A stretch of 64,000 nt of DNA from an uncultured Bacteroidales bacterium (GCA_946405575.1 CAMJHP010000001.1:92619-156618), one strand, 5' to 3'. Positions 42,426 to 50,721 are shown, counted from the stretch's first letter. Translations and numbers: made by a program. Notes: generated by a model from the letters alone, not told the origin.

Positions 42426-43547
42426 ATGATAGAACGAAAACTTCACAAAGTCATCAAAGACCGCTTTTTCAATGGAAAAGCCATCGTGCTTATTGGGGCA
42501 CGACAAGTGGGGAAAACCACCTTGCTGCACGAACTGACGAATGGAACAAATGACGTTTTATGGCTCAATGGCGATGAACTCGCCACAAGGACTTTATTGC
42601 AGGAAGTGTCGGTGGAGAAATTTCGCAGTTTGATAGGGTCAAAAACAATCATAATTGTGGATGAAGCTCAACGAATAGAGAATATCGGCCTGAAAATGAA
42701 GTTGATAACCGATAATCTGCCGAATGTTCAACTCATCCTTACCGGAAGTTCATCTTTCGAACTTGCCAATCGTGTCAATGAGCCTTTGACGGGACGAAAA
42801 TGGGAATACACCTTGTTTCCGCTCTCTTTCGCCGAAATGGCCGAGCACACAAATGCTTTCGAGGAAATCAAACACTTGCCGCTTCGTTTGGTCTATGGCT
42901 ACTACCCTGATGTCGTCACGCACCCAGGCGACGAAAAAGAAGTCCTTAAACAAATCACTGACAGTTACTTGTACAAAGACATCCTCGAATGGGAGCGCGT
43001 CAAAAAGTCTGACAAATTGGTCAAGTTATTACAATCTTTGGCTTTTCAGGTGGGAAGCGAGGTGTCACTGAACGAATTGGGGCAACAAGTTGACTTGGAC
43101 AAAAACACCGTGGAGAGATACATCGTCTTGTTGGAACAAGCCCAAGTCATTTTCAGACTTGGTTCATTGAGCCGCAATCTCCGCAATGAGTTAAAGACCG
43201 CGCGTAAAATCTATTTCTACGACAACGGTGTCCGCAACGCCCTCATTAACAATTTCAACGATCTTGCGCTTCGCGATGACACAGGGGCTTTGTGGGAAAA
43301 CTGGATGATCAGCGAATTGGCCAAGAAAAGGGCATACGACCGTCAATTTGTCAACCGTTATTTTTGGCGAACCACACAGCAACAGGAAATCGACTACATT
43401 GAGGAAGCCGATGGGCGTTTCACCGCATACGAATTTAAATGGAATCCGAAGAAGAAGGCCAAAACAAGCCAAACTTTCCTGAAAGCCTATCCCAACACGG
43501 AAATCATGACCGTCAACCCGGATAATTTCTATACACTGCTCTTATAG
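42426..43547 (+). CDS. AAA/DUF4143-type ATP-binding protein
   Basis: 373 residues. The N-terminal AAA_14 ATPase has Walker A IGARQVGKTT and Walker B IIIVDEAQRI, then a sensor-like LILTGSSSFEL. The C-terminal DUF4143 part holds a winged-helix-like region (VSLNELGQQVDLDKNTVERYI) and a PD-(D/E)xK-like motif (EIDYIEEADG, AYEFKWN). Proteins of this type are common, mobile and of unknown function; some are suspected nucleases. The gene has operator-like dyads before it and 26-bp direct repeats on both sides, which suggests a self-contained unit. Confidence 0.85.
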   Translation: MIERKLHKVIKDRFFNGKAIVLIGARQVGKTTLLHELTNGTNDVLWLNGDELATRTLLQEVSVEKFRSLIGSKTIIIVDEAQRIENIGLKMKLITDNLPNVQLILTGSSSFELANRVNEPLTGRKWEYTLFPLSFAEMAEHTNAFEEIKHLPLRLVYGYYPDVVTHPGDEKEVLKQITDSYLYKDILEWERVKKSDKLVKLLQSLAFQVGSEVSLNELGQQVDLDKNTVERYIVLLEQAQVIFRLGSLSRNLRNELKTARKIYFYDNGVRNALINNFNDLALRDDTGALWENWMISELAKKRAYDRQFVNRYFWRTTQQQEIDYIEEADGRFTAYEFKWNPKKKAKTSQTFLKAYPNTEIMTVNPDNFYTLLL

Positions 43548-43611
43548 GGTTTTGTCTGGACAGGAGAGGGGAACATGCAAATTTTTTTGCGTTTCTTCGG
43601 CACTTTTTTAG

Positions 43612-43637
43612 GGTAAAGATGCATATTTTTCACGAAA
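43612..43637. repeat. 26-bp direct repeat, right copy
   Basis: Identical over 26 bases to 42226-42251, 65 bases after the ATPase stop codon. Confidence 0.8.
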
Positions 43638-43640
43638 ACT

Positions 43641-43678
43641 ATAATCCTCTCGTTAGTAATATTTGACGAGAGGATTAT
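43641..43678. terminator. Hairpin between convergent genes
   Basis: ATAATCCTCTCG and CGAGAGGATTAT form a 12-bp perfect stem with a 14-base loop. On the minus strand it is followed by AGTTTT, so it may end the lipoprotein transcript. Confidence 0.5.
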
Positions 43679-43686
43679 CCATTACC

Positions 43687-44111
43687 TTAATCTACTTTCT
43701 CAAATACAATATGACAAGGCATCCAATTTGACTGGCAATCTAATGTTAGGTCGTTCCTTGAAATCTCAATAATTTCAAATGAATCTGTCCCATTATAAAT
43801 AGAAGAAGAAGAGGCAAAAACGAGAGCCATCTTTCTGAACAAATGTAATGAGCAGAAATTTGTTCTACTTTATGAAATTCCTCATAATAAATAACAAAAT
43901 CCAATGTTCCATCGCTTGAAAACTCCCAAATATCACCAATCTTTGCCCAACTAAAATATTCGTAATCGTCACTATAACTCACACATTTCCATTTACCAAC
44001 AATCAAGTTAGCATTTTGATTTCCATTGCTGGCACTGATATTTTTAGTGCAGGATACCATTGCTATTACTACCAATAGCACTAAGGCCCAGATTTTTGCT
44101 GTTTTCTTCAT
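43687..44111 (-). pseudogene. Lipocalin-like lipoprotein gene with one frameshift
   Basis: The 5' frame encodes MKKTAKIWALVLLVVIAMVSC (lipobox) and NLIVGKWKCVSYSDDYEYF, typical of small lipocalin-like Bacteroidota lipoproteins, with an uninterrupted stop only at 43746. After about 43816-43820 (an A5 run on the plus strand) the protein-like signal moves to another frame: SIYNGTDSFEIIEISRNDLTL and then a natural ending MPCHIVFEKVD with stop at 43687. Adding one base in the homopolymer would restore a lipoprotein of about 141 residues. It may be a real inactivation or a sequencing error. The -7 element at 44171-44178 looks intact. Confidence 0.65.
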
Positions 44112-44170
44112 TTTTTTATGGCAGTCTTTATCCTGTCGCCCGCAGTTTTAGTTGTTAATTGATTAAGCTA

Positions 44171-44178
44171 CAAAAATA
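44171..44178 (-). promoter_or_regulatory. -7 element of the lipoprotein gene
   Basis: The minus strand reads TATTTTTG, about 60 bases upstream of the ATG at 44111. Confidence 0.4.
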
Positions 44179-44358
44179 CTTTCTCCTTTCATTTCAAGGC
44201 TTTTTTAATGTAACCAATTCAGTTACAGTAACCACTTTAGTCACACCAAGTTCTTAATAAAGAAATCCTTTCCATATTGCTATTTTCATAAAACACGAAT
44301 TCCCAAAAATTTATCACGATTTATCATCAATTAATATTTTGAATAATTCGTGGCTAAT

Positions 44359-44571
44359 TTATGATAATTTGTGTTGAAGTTCATCGGAAAGGTCGCGGAA
44401 GAAGTCATAATCCAACGCCTTGGAAATACGCTCAAGCAGGGCAATGTCAACGTTTTCCTTGCGGAAAATCTTGTGGATATGAAGGCGGGCACAGCAAATG
44501 TCCTCCGCCAATTTTGTGGCCATAACGCCCTGCTGCCGCATTATCTCCTTGATATGTTGCCCGATGTGCAT
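44359..44571 (-). CDS. Small XRE-family HTH regulator
   Basis: 70 residues from the ATG at 44571. The helix-turn-helix region is IKEIMRQQGVMATKLAEDICCARLHIHKIFRKENVDIALLERIS split over two helices plus a recognition helix, as in Cro/C1-type proteins. It would bind DNA as a dimer. No toxin or partner gene is next to it, so a toxin-antitoxin role is not supported. The longer in-frame start at 44661 adds 30 residues without family support. Confidence 0.65.
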   Translation of the reverse strand: MHIGQHIKEIMRQQGVMATKLAEDICCARLHIHKIFRKENVDIALLERISKALDYDFFRDLSDELQHKLS

Positions 44572-44713
44572 AAAAAAGCGTGGAATTTGTTTAACCTGCC
44601 GAGCATCGGGGTTCCACGCCCACCTTATCAACAAGTTATTCCACGTCAAAAAATTGGGCAATTATATACTTTGTGGCTTGGTTTTATGAATAAATATTGA
44701 TTAACTAATTGTA

Positions 44714-44870
44714 TATAAGTAACTGCTCAATATTAAACTGCAATATCTTTTGACTTCGGGACACGGGATTTCGGGACAAGCAAATGCCTTGTAGTCTCAC
44801 AATCCCGCGGTCTCGTGTCCAGTATGTAAACTAATTTTGCTCATCTATTTAATTGCCTTTTTTGATCCTT
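44714..44870. repeat. Composite intergenic element, frame copy 1
   Basis: The outer segments AAGTAACTGCTCAATATTAA and TATGTAAACTAATTTTGC match those at 58214 and 58319. Between them lies the GGGAC-type palindrome (44752-44820) instead of the TTGGC-type hairpin found in the other copy. The 44572-45151 interval holds this element, a promoter and a leader, but no gene. Confidence 0.65.
44752..44820. repeat. GGGAC-type imperfect palindrome, copy 1
   Basis: The left arm GACTTCGGGACACGGGATTT and the right arm ending in CGGTCTCGTGTCC pair imperfectly. The GACTTCGGGAC start and GTCTCGTGTC end recur at 61373 between mutA and mutB. Confidence 0.6.
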
Positions 44871-44974
44871 TTTAGGGGCTTATGAGAGACCTTATGAATG
44901 ATGTTAACATCTAAACTGTGCGGATATGTTCCGATTTATACAATACGAAAAAGCAATTTATTTCATAAAAATGC

Positions 44975-45004
44975 TTGCGGGACGGGAAAGTGTTTGTATT
45001 TTTG
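44975..45004 (+). promoter_or_regulatory. Promoter of the iminopeptidase-like gene
   Basis: TTG at 44975-44977, a 19-base spacer and TATTTTTG at 44997-45004. The leader to the ATG at 45152 would be about 140 bases. Confidence 0.5.
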
Positions 45005-45151
45005 TAGTGTTAGAATGTCGTCAGAGGGCACTATCAATTTGCCTTCACAGCATTATTCAAGTTGGACCTTTCTGACCCAAACGAAGATATGGCCTCCAAG
45101 ACTATGTCATCAGTTTTCAATCATTTGACAGCAAACAAAACGCCTCACCCT

Positions 45152-46036
45152 ATGAATCAACACCCCATTCAAGAAGGCTATATGCCCTACCTCGGTTATC
45201 AGACCTACTACCGTATCGTTGGTGAACCATCAAACAAGCCTGCACTGCTTTGTCTGCACGGCGGACCTGGCAGCACGCACAACTATTTTGAAGTGCTGGA
45301 CCGCATCGCCGACACAGGCCGTCAGGTCATCTCCTACGACCAGATTGGCTGCGGCAACTCCTATCTCGACGGCCATCCGGAATTGTGGACCCAAGAGACC
45401 TGGATCAACGAGCTCATCGTCTTGCGCGAGCACCTGCACCTCGACCAAATCCACCTCCTCGGCCAGTCGTGGGGTGCCATGCAAGCCATCGCCTACATCA
45501 TCGACTGCCAGCCCAAGGGCATCAAGTCGGTCATCCTCTCTTCGGGCCATGCCTCCAGCTCGCTGTGGGCCAGCGAGCAGCACCGCCTCATCAAATACAT
45601 GTCGGCAGAAGACCAAGAGGCCATCCGCCATGCCGAAGCCACGGGGAAATGGGACGACCCCGACTATCTCCGCGCCAACGAGCATTACTATGAGCGTTAT
45701 GTCATCAGCGTGGACGAAAACTCGCCCGAGTGTATCCGTCGCCCGAAACGTGCCGGCAACGAAGCCTACCTCTATGGCTGGGGACCCAACGAATACCAAC
45801 CCTTGGGCGATCTGGCCGACTTCGAATACACCGACCGTCTGCACCAAATCACGCAGCCTTGCCTCATCTGCAGCGGCACCCGCGACATCTGCACCCCTGT
45901 GGTGGCTGCCTCGCTCTACGAGAACATCCCCAACAGCCGCTGGGAAGTCTTCAAAGGCGCACGTCACACCTGCTTCGTCGAACAAACCGACAAGTACTGC
46001 AAGATTTTGGAGAAGTGGTTGGAGGATAATGATTGA
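45152..46036 (+). CDS. Proline-iminopeptidase-like alpha/beta hydrolase
   Basis: 294 residues from the ATG at 45152. The S33 landmarks are LLCLHGGPGSTHNYF (oxyanion hole), YDQIGCGNS, the nucleophile elbow LLGQSWGAM, Asp in SGTRDICTP and His in GARHTCFVE. S33 enzymes release N-terminal proline from peptides or act on related amides. The start is uncertain, as the frame stays open upstream through 45089. No operon partner is seen; the next gene is convergent. Confidence 0.82.
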   Translation: MNQHPIQEGYMPYLGYQTYYRIVGEPSNKPALLCLHGGPGSTHNYFEVLDRIADTGRQVISYDQIGCGNSYLDGHPELWTQETWINELIVLREHLHLDQIHLLGQSWGAMQAIAYIIDCQPKGIKSVILSSGHASSSLWASEQHRLIKYMSAEDQEAIRHAEATGKWDDPDYLRANEHYYERYVISVDENSPECIRRPKRAGNEAYLYGWGPNEYQPLGDLADFEYTDRLHQITQPCLICSGTRDICTPVVAASLYENIPNSRWEVFKGARHTCFVEQTDKYCKILEKWLEDND

Positions 46037-46062
46037 GCCTTCGACGCCTCAGCACCTTGAGT

Positions 46063-46560
46063 TCAACAACACAGCCAAGCATAAATTCCCGCCCCAGCAA
46101 GGCAAGGAATCAGCTCAATCAACATGCCCAAAAGGGATTGTATGAAATGATACTTTTTCTGATGATAGGCCTTGTCCATGTGCTCGGTGCCCGGTAAACG
46201 CACTTTCTTCAAGTTGGCGAAGAGCACCCAATCGAGGAAAAAGCAGTCGTACCAATCGATGAAAAGCCAAAGGCCGTAGCTCAGCAAAAACGCCGACCAG
46301 AAGTCATAGGCTCCGGCCAACTTCACCACAACGAGCAACAGCGCGAGTGCCACCAAGAGGGCTAAACCTTTTTTCAGTAGCACCGTCGCAGAGAAAAACT
46401 TCGTTGGAATTCGCTCGTGAGTCTTGAAGTATTCCTCCTGAATGTCCTCGGGATAGTCTGCAATCCACCAAACAGGATTTTTCACCAACGGAATCAATAT
46501 CATCGCAGTGAAGGCAAAGGTCAGCACGATGGCCTCGATAATAATGACAGTCCAATTCAT
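46063..46560 (-). CDS. Hypothetical membrane protein
   Basis: 165 residues with four probable transmembrane segments (VIIIEAIVLTFAFTAMILIPLV; LALLVALALLLVVVKLAG; FLLSYGLWLFIDWYDCFFLDWVLF; LLGMLIELIPCLAGAGIYAWL). I do not recognise the family. Its ATG overlaps the stop of the zinc-ribbon gene as ATGA, implying coupled translation with that protein. The role is unknown. Confidence 0.7.
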   Translation of the reverse strand: MNWTVIIIEAIVLTFAFTAMILIPLVKNPVWWIADYPEDIQEEYFKTHERIPTKFFSATVLLKKGLALLVALALLLVVVKLAGAYDFWSAFLLSYGLWLFIDWYDCFFLDWVLFANLKKVRLPGTEHMDKAYHQKKYHFIQSLLGMLIELIPCLAGAGIYAWLCC

Positions 46561-46826
46561 TGCTTCCAACGCTTCAGCATTGGGAAATACTGCCGCATCA
46601 TACCCTTGTACTCGTCCTTGGTCATAGGTTTGGGCATATTTTTGTTGACCACATCCACAAATTGCGAGCAGAACTCTATCATCTCGTCCATAGTGCAGTC
46701 CTGGGTGAACTTGCCATCCTTATAGCAATATATGCAATAATCCTCGTTCTTGCTTCCGTCGGCGTTGGTGCCGAGGATTTCTTGGGTGAGCGGCATTCCG
46801 CAACTCTGACAAAATTTTTGTTCCAT
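46557..46826 (-). CDS. Small zinc-ribbon protein, copy 1
   Basis: 89 residues. The N-terminal ribbon has two Cys pairs, CQSCGMPL and CIYCYKDG, spaced by about 20 residues (four-Cys zinc site), followed by a helical tail DEMIEFCSQFVDVVNKNMPKPMTKDEYKGMMRQYFP. It is nearly identical to the gene at 52193-52468 but sits in a different neighbourhood (two membrane proteins). The function is not known. Confidence 0.85.
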   Translation of the reverse strand: MEQKFCQSCGMPLTQEILGTNADGSKNEDYCIYCYKDGKFTQDCTMDEMIEFCSQFVDVVNKNMPKPMTKDEYKGMMRQYFPMLKRWKQ

Positions 46827-46837
46827 ATTTTATTTGT

Positions 46838-47248
46838 TTATTGCTGTATTTCTTTTCTCATACTCATCACGGCAACCGCAGCCTCAACCAATCCGAACAC
46901 AAAGAAAACATTGCTCATAGCATTGAAGCCCCACACCCACCATTCCAAGGCAATCCAAAGCATCAAGATGATGCCGCAGGCAAGGACGACTTTCTGTGCC
47001 AAACGGTGATTTTTGAACAACAGGTAGGCCGACACAAACTGTGTAATACCGTTCAAGCCCAACAGGACAAAGCCAGAAGGAATGAAATTCTTGAAAAACA
47101 CATCCGGCCAAGGCATTTTCACCCGCAGCATTTCCAACAACGGCTCACCCCCCCAAGTCGCGCCCGTAGGGTCAATCCACATCATCACCGCACCTGCTAT
47201 TGCGCCGATACCTATAAATAGGGTAAGGATTTTCTCAAGTGTTTTCAT
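46838..47248 (-). CDS. Hypothetical membrane protein
   Basis: 136 residues with four hydrophobic segments (LFIGIGAIAGAVMMW; FIPSGFVLLGLNGITQFVSAYLLF; VVLACGIILMLWIALEWWVW; VFFVFGLVEAAVAVMS). No family is recognised. It is upstream of the zinc-ribbon and membrane-protein genes (11-base gap) and likely co-transcribed from the -7 element at 47306-47313. Confidence 0.7.
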   Translation of the reverse strand: MKTLEKILTLFIGIGAIAGAVMMWIDPTGATWGGEPLLEMLRVKMPWPDVFFKNFIPSGFVLLGLNGITQFVSAYLLFKNHRLAQKVVLACGIILMLWIALEWWVWGFNAMSNVFFVFGLVEAAVAVMSMRKEIQQ

Positions 47249-47305
47249 ATTTTATATGATTAGCTATGGCTTTGATAATAATTGTAATACCATTCGTAAC
47301 GGCAG

Positions 47306-47313
47306 CAAAGATA
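47306..47313 (-). promoter_or_regulatory. -7 element of the membrane protein/zinc-ribbon operon
   Basis: The minus strand reads TATCTTTG, 58 bases upstream of the ATG at 47248. Confidence 0.4.
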
Positions 47314-47390
47314 CACTTTTTCCATATCGTACTTACGATGACCTTTATTCTTTTCCACCTCCGTCACCAAAGTGCGGCAACGGCTTAAAG

Positions 47391-47810
47391 CTAAACTGGA
47401 TTGGTGAAAGTGTTACCCATAATATGCTTTCGCATATTTACAATGTCCATCAAATTGCCAAAGATACTGAAAATACCAAAACCCATCAACAAGGAAAGGA
47501 CAGTGGTGACAATGGTTCTAGAGTGTTCGCTCAGCCACAACAGGATGACCGACTGTGCATTGAATGTGAAAAGTGGAACCTCGGCGGGCAAGGAAAGCAC
47601 AAAAGCGATGGTGATAGCACCACTGATGATGCCCACGACAAAGGCTGCCACTATGGCTAATTTATAACGACGAATCGTGGCTTCTTGATGTTGTTTGACA
47701 TACTCCACGGCATCCAAACGCTTGTTGAGCGATGCCATAAAGGCCTCGTTGTCATCGAAATGCGGTTGCTGGGCGAGGAAGAGTTCCTCAAGTTCTTTGT
47801 CTTTGTTCAT
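47391..47810 (-). CDS. Membrane protein after ECF sigma, possible anti-sigma
   Basis: 139 residues. A cytoplasmic N-terminal part of about 55 residues (MNKDKELEELFLAQQPHFDDNEAFMASLNKRLDAV, shown in pieces by charge pattern) precedes two transmembrane segments. The ATG overlaps the stop of the sigma factor gene as ATGA. Position and topology fit an anti-sigma factor, though no zinc-anti-sigma His-Cys motif is seen, so this is inference. Confidence 0.6.
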   Translation of the reverse strand: MNKDKELEELFLAQQPHFDDNEAFMASLNKRLDAVEYVKQHQEATIRRYKLAIVAAFVVGIISGAITIAFVLSLPAEVPLFTFNAQSVILLWLSEHSRTIVTTVLSLLMGFGIFSIFGNLMDIVNMRKHIMGNTFTNPV

Positions 47811-48283
47811 GGCTTCAGTTTCTCCTTTAGTTTGTCGCGTCCGCGCGAGAGTTGTTTTTTGACGGCATCTTCCGATGTCTCGGTGATGGCCGCTATTTCC
47901 TTGATATTGTATCCGTTGAAATAGAATAGCGTGATGGCCGAGCGTTCCTTGGGCGGCAGGGTGCGCAAGGCAAGATAGAGGTCTTGGTGTGCAAAGGAAG
48001 CATCGGCGGATGTGTTGCTGACAAGAGCCCGTGCTTCATCGAGGTTTTCTGTTGTGCGGCAACCAGCCTTGTGGTTGAGGAAGGTGTTGTGCGCAATCTT
48101 GAACAGCCACGAGCGGAACCGTCCCTTCTCCTGATAACCTGCCGACGAGATATAGGCCTTGACCAAAGCGTCTTGCGCAAGGTCGTCGGCCTCTTCCTTG
48201 TTGCCGCAGCAGAGATAGAGCAAGAAGCCCCGAAGTGCCTCCTGCTCTTGTTCCACAAGTGCTATGAATCTTTCGCGGGTCAC
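47807..48283 (-). CDS. ECF-type RNA polymerase sigma factor
   Basis: 158 residues. Region 2 is GNKEEADDLAQDALVKAYIS plus GRFRSWLFKIAHNTFLNHK; region 4 is LPPKERSAITLFYFNGYNIKEIAAITETSEDAVKKQLSRGRDKLKE. The start codon is GTG at 48283, three bases after the upstream stop; no suitable ATG exists. It is the middle gene of three overlapping or abutting genes. Targets probably include its own operon and the gene at 48846-50594, which share a leader motif. Confidence 0.9.
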   Translation of the reverse strand: MTRERFIALVEQEQEALRGFLLYLCCGNKEEADDLAQDALVKAYISSAGYQEKGRFRSWLFKIAHNTFLNHKAGCRTTENLDEARALVSNTSADASFAHQDLYLALRTLPPKERSAITLFYFNGYNIKEIAAITETSEDAVKKQLSRGRDKLKEKLKP

Positions 48284-48286
48284 GGG

Positions 48287-48751
48287 TTAGGCCTGTGTGG
48301 TTGTTTTGCTTTCCTCGACTTCAATCTCCTTGGCGAGCATCTTACGACCCACACCATAGTTGATGATGAAGGCAGCACCGATGGCTAACAGAATCAAGCC
48401 GAAGCAAAGGGCGGTCTGAACATCAACGTCAATACCTAATCCGCTACTTTTCATGTAAATGCCAAGGCCTGTCAAACCTATGCCCGTCAATGAGGTAATG
48501 AAACCCCACAACAGTTTCGAAAGCAGTTTCTCCTTCAAGAGCTTTTTCTTCGGCGAAATCTTTTTGAGCAGTTCCTCGACATCCATGTCGGGATTTTTCT
48601 CCAAGGCAGCCGTGACGATTTGCGTGCGAGCATTGGTCTCGTTCATTTTACGACGTGTTTCCATCCAAATGAAGATAATGGGGAGTACGCATCCGCATAA
48701 AATGATGGGTAACATGTTGATAAATTCCACCCAAATTACATTGCTATTCAT
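48287..48751 (-). CDS. Hypothetical membrane protein in the sigma operon
   Basis: 154 residues. An N-terminal membrane helix (INMLPIILCGCVLPIIFIWM), a charged helix (METRRKMNETNARTQIV and DVEELLKKISPKKK), and two more membrane helices. It resembles proteins labelled DUF6249, which often sit beside ECF sigma factors in Bacteroidota; this match is from memory. It is the first gene of the operon. Confidence 0.65.
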   Translation of the reverse strand: MNSNVIWVEFINMLPIILCGCVLPIIFIWMETRRKMNETNARTQIVTAALEKNPDMDVEELLKKISPKKKLLKEKLLSKLLWGFITSLTGIGLTGLGIYMKSSGLGIDVDVQTALCFGLILLAIGAAFIINYGVGRKMLAKEIEVEESKTTTQA

Positions 48752-48768
48752 TTTCTTTTCGTTTTAAG

Positions 48769-48787
48769 TGTTAGACTTCTGTTTTCT
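48769..48787 (-). promoter_or_regulatory. Shared 19-bp leader motif before the sigma operon
   Basis: On the minus strand the sequence is AGAAAACAGAAGTCTAACA, ending 17 bases before the ATG at 48751. The identical 19 bases sit at exactly the same distance before the ATG at 50594. Confidence 0.6.
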
Positions 48788-48807
48788 GTGTTTATTTCAT
48801 TGTCGCA

Positions 48808-48829
48808 ATCTGCGTCCCCGCAGATTGGT
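48808..48829. repeat. Small hairpin between genes
   Basis: AATCTGCG and CGCAGATT form an 8-bp stem around a short loop, downstream of the propeller gene stop and upstream of the sigma operon leader. No T-tract follows. Confidence 0.4.
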
Positions 48830-48845
48830 TGTTTATGTCACCTTA

Positions 48846-50594
48846 TCAATCCAGCAAAACCATATTATGCTTTTCTTTGTCATAATAAAACCCCACGGCA
48901 AGGACTTTATTTTTGGCAAGACACAACCCTGTAATTTCCAATTGATAAGTATTGATTGTGTTTGGGACAAGAATCGTGCTCTTCAGATTCCCTTTTCTGT
49001 CGAATGTCTTTTTGAAGTAGCAGCCGCCTTCAATTGACAATGTATAAATGCTTGTTTCATCTATTATGATGTCAACAATCAAGTCCTGGAAATTGTCCTG
49101 AAACTGATAAATGTATTCTTCTGTGCCGTATAGAGTGCTGTCAATCGTAAAATCATCGGCAGAAACATTGAACACTTCTACAGTTGACAGCGGTTTTCCC
49201 AAATCGTTATTATCGTATATTGATAGGATCCCTGATGTGCCGTCTGTTACTGCTATTGTGCTTCCATGGCTTGTTATTTTGGGGTTACAGTAGGCATAGC
49301 CCAAATGCAAGTCCATGTGGATTTGTCCCAACTGCCCAATGCGTCCGACAGGTTTTTTATCGGTATCATAAACCGTATATAAAGGTGTTTCATTATAAAA
49401 GCGTTCTTCAAAAGGATTTTGATGCTCATTGGTCAATTCAAAATACGGATAGCCTTTGAACGAGGCAAAAAACAACAAGTCAAGTTCCTCTGAATAATAA
49501 AAGCTTTCATGCCCTATGTATGTGATGCTGTCAATACTTCCGAACAGTTCCATTGGAATAAATTCTCTCATCTTTTCGTTGTGAATGTTTTGGAAAATAA
49601 CGGCAGGTGCGTTACAGTAGGCCATATTGTTTCCTTCTTTGTATTTTAGATTGGGCACAGAGACGGAAAACACCAGCGTATCCAGGTTAATCATGGAACC
49701 CGTAAGACACATGGCAAGTACCATATTATTGGCTCGCAATTGGAAATACTTTTCATACTCGATAGAGACAAACGCCAATTCTTCACTCTCATTCGGAACA
49801 AATCTTCCCACAAACGAAAGATTGTCAGCGTTTTCGGATAACGAATACAGATAAATGCTGTTGTCCAGTTCGTCGGCAAATGAAAGATAGCCTTTGCTGA
49901 TTTTAGGAAAAGTGATATTTGACACAATGCTGTTGCTATCGGAAGGCACTGTCATTCTGCTGAATAGTTCGGCTTTCTTATAATGACTGTCTTCACAATC
50001 TGAAGCGGCAGGCTGGAATGAGATAGTACCTTCCCATAATTCGCCGTAATAGGGCATCGGCTCAGTATGTCGAATCAAGGCATCTGCAAATTCATCGTTG
50101 ATGACGATATAATCACCGCCCGTAAGCAAACGCCCTGTTTTTCTGTCGACTTTCATGATGAAAGGTATGCGTGGCTCTTCCGTCCTGAAAGCAAGAAAAG
50201 ACTTGAAAGACAAATCCGTATCGTAAATCACATCTTCGAAATAGAATTTCTTTGCCACATATTTTTTTGCTGCCTGTTCGTTGGGAGAGGATGCTATCAT
50301 AACCATAGGGTTGTCCGGTTTGCGCATATAAAGCAATTCCTGAACGACATTGATTTCAGCCTCGCAGCGCGGACAAAACATCAACGGGCAGAGAACAACA
50401 TAAAGCGTGTCGTTTTCGTTCGATATTCCCGAGAAATAATCTCTAAGGAGATTTTCCGTGCCTTTAATTTGCGCGACCTTGTGAAATGGTTCGGCATCGG
50501 CAATCTCATTAAGGTTCATTTGGGCTTCAGCAGTATCAAGCAGCAGAAACAAGGACAATAATAGTAACATCTTTTTGATGATGACAGTTTTCAT
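48846..50594 (-). CDS. Exported thioredoxin-like/beta-propeller protein
   Basis: 582 residues. The signal peptide ends near LFLLLDTAEAQ. The first 170 residues look thioredoxin-like, with a CxxC motif in LMFCPRCEAE. The remainder is beta-rich and resembles a six-bladed propeller (repeats such as SGILSIYDNNDLGKPLSTV and YQLEITGLCLAKNKVLAVG). It is probably periplasmic. A redox or thiol role is possible from the CxxC only. The 19-bp leader motif shared with the ECF sigma operon suggests co-regulation. Confidence 0.65.
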   Translation of the reverse strand: MKTVIIKKMLLLLSLFLLLDTAEAQMNLNEIADAEPFHKVAQIKGTENLLRDYFSGISNENDTLYVVLCPLMFCPRCEAEINVVQELLYMRKPDNPMVMIASSPNEQAAKKYVAKKFYFEDVIYDTDLSFKSFLAFRTEEPRIPFIMKVDRKTGRLLTGGDYIVINDEFADALIRHTEPMPYYGELWEGTISFQPAASDCEDSHYKKAELFSRMTVPSDSNSIVSNITFPKISKGYLSFADELDNSIYLYSLSENADNLSFVGRFVPNESEELAFVSIEYEKYFQLRANNMVLAMCLTGSMINLDTLVFSVSVPNLKYKEGNNMAYCNAPAVIFQNIHNEKMREFIPMELFGSIDSITYIGHESFYYSEELDLLFFASFKGYPYFELTNEHQNPFEERFYNETPLYTVYDTDKKPVGRIGQLGQIHMDLHLGYAYCNPKITSHGSTIAVTDGTSGILSIYDNNDLGKPLSTVEVFNVSADDFTIDSTLYGTEEYIYQFQDNFQDLIVDIIIDETSIYTLSIEGGCYFKKTFDRKGNLKSTILVPNTINTYQLEITGLCLAKNKVLAVGFYYDKEKHNMVLLD

Positions 50595-50611
50595 TTTGAT
50601 TTAAGAGTAAA

Positions 50612-50630
50612 TGTTAGACTTCTGTTTTCT
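50612..50630 (-). promoter_or_regulatory. Shared 19-bp leader motif before the propeller gene
   Basis: Identical to the motif at 48769-48787 and also ending 17 bases before the start codon. Sequence further upstream is not obviously shared. Confidence 0.6.
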
Positions 50631-50721
50631 TGAACCAGTTCGCCCTTATAACAAGTCTGGATGGCAAAAGGTGACGTCAGAAGTGAATTAATTTCAGACG
50701 CTTCATCTTTCCCATGTTGAA

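Noticed and set aside
42426..43547. Defence-island assignment for the ATPase
   Set aside because: A single DUF4143-type ATPase without partner nuclease, methylase or reverse transcriptase is not enough evidence.
44359..44571. Toxin-antitoxin pair around the XRE gene
   Set aside because: No toxin-like frame lies on either side.
44898..45128. 76-residue plus-strand frame before the iminopeptidase-like gene
   Set aside because: It spans the promoter and leader and has no recognisable protein features.
45219..46145. A 308-residue overlapping frame with the iminopeptidase-like gene
   Set aside because: It is rich in Ser, Thr, Arg and Pro, as expected of a shifted frame; no motif, and the real frame has a complete catalytic triad.
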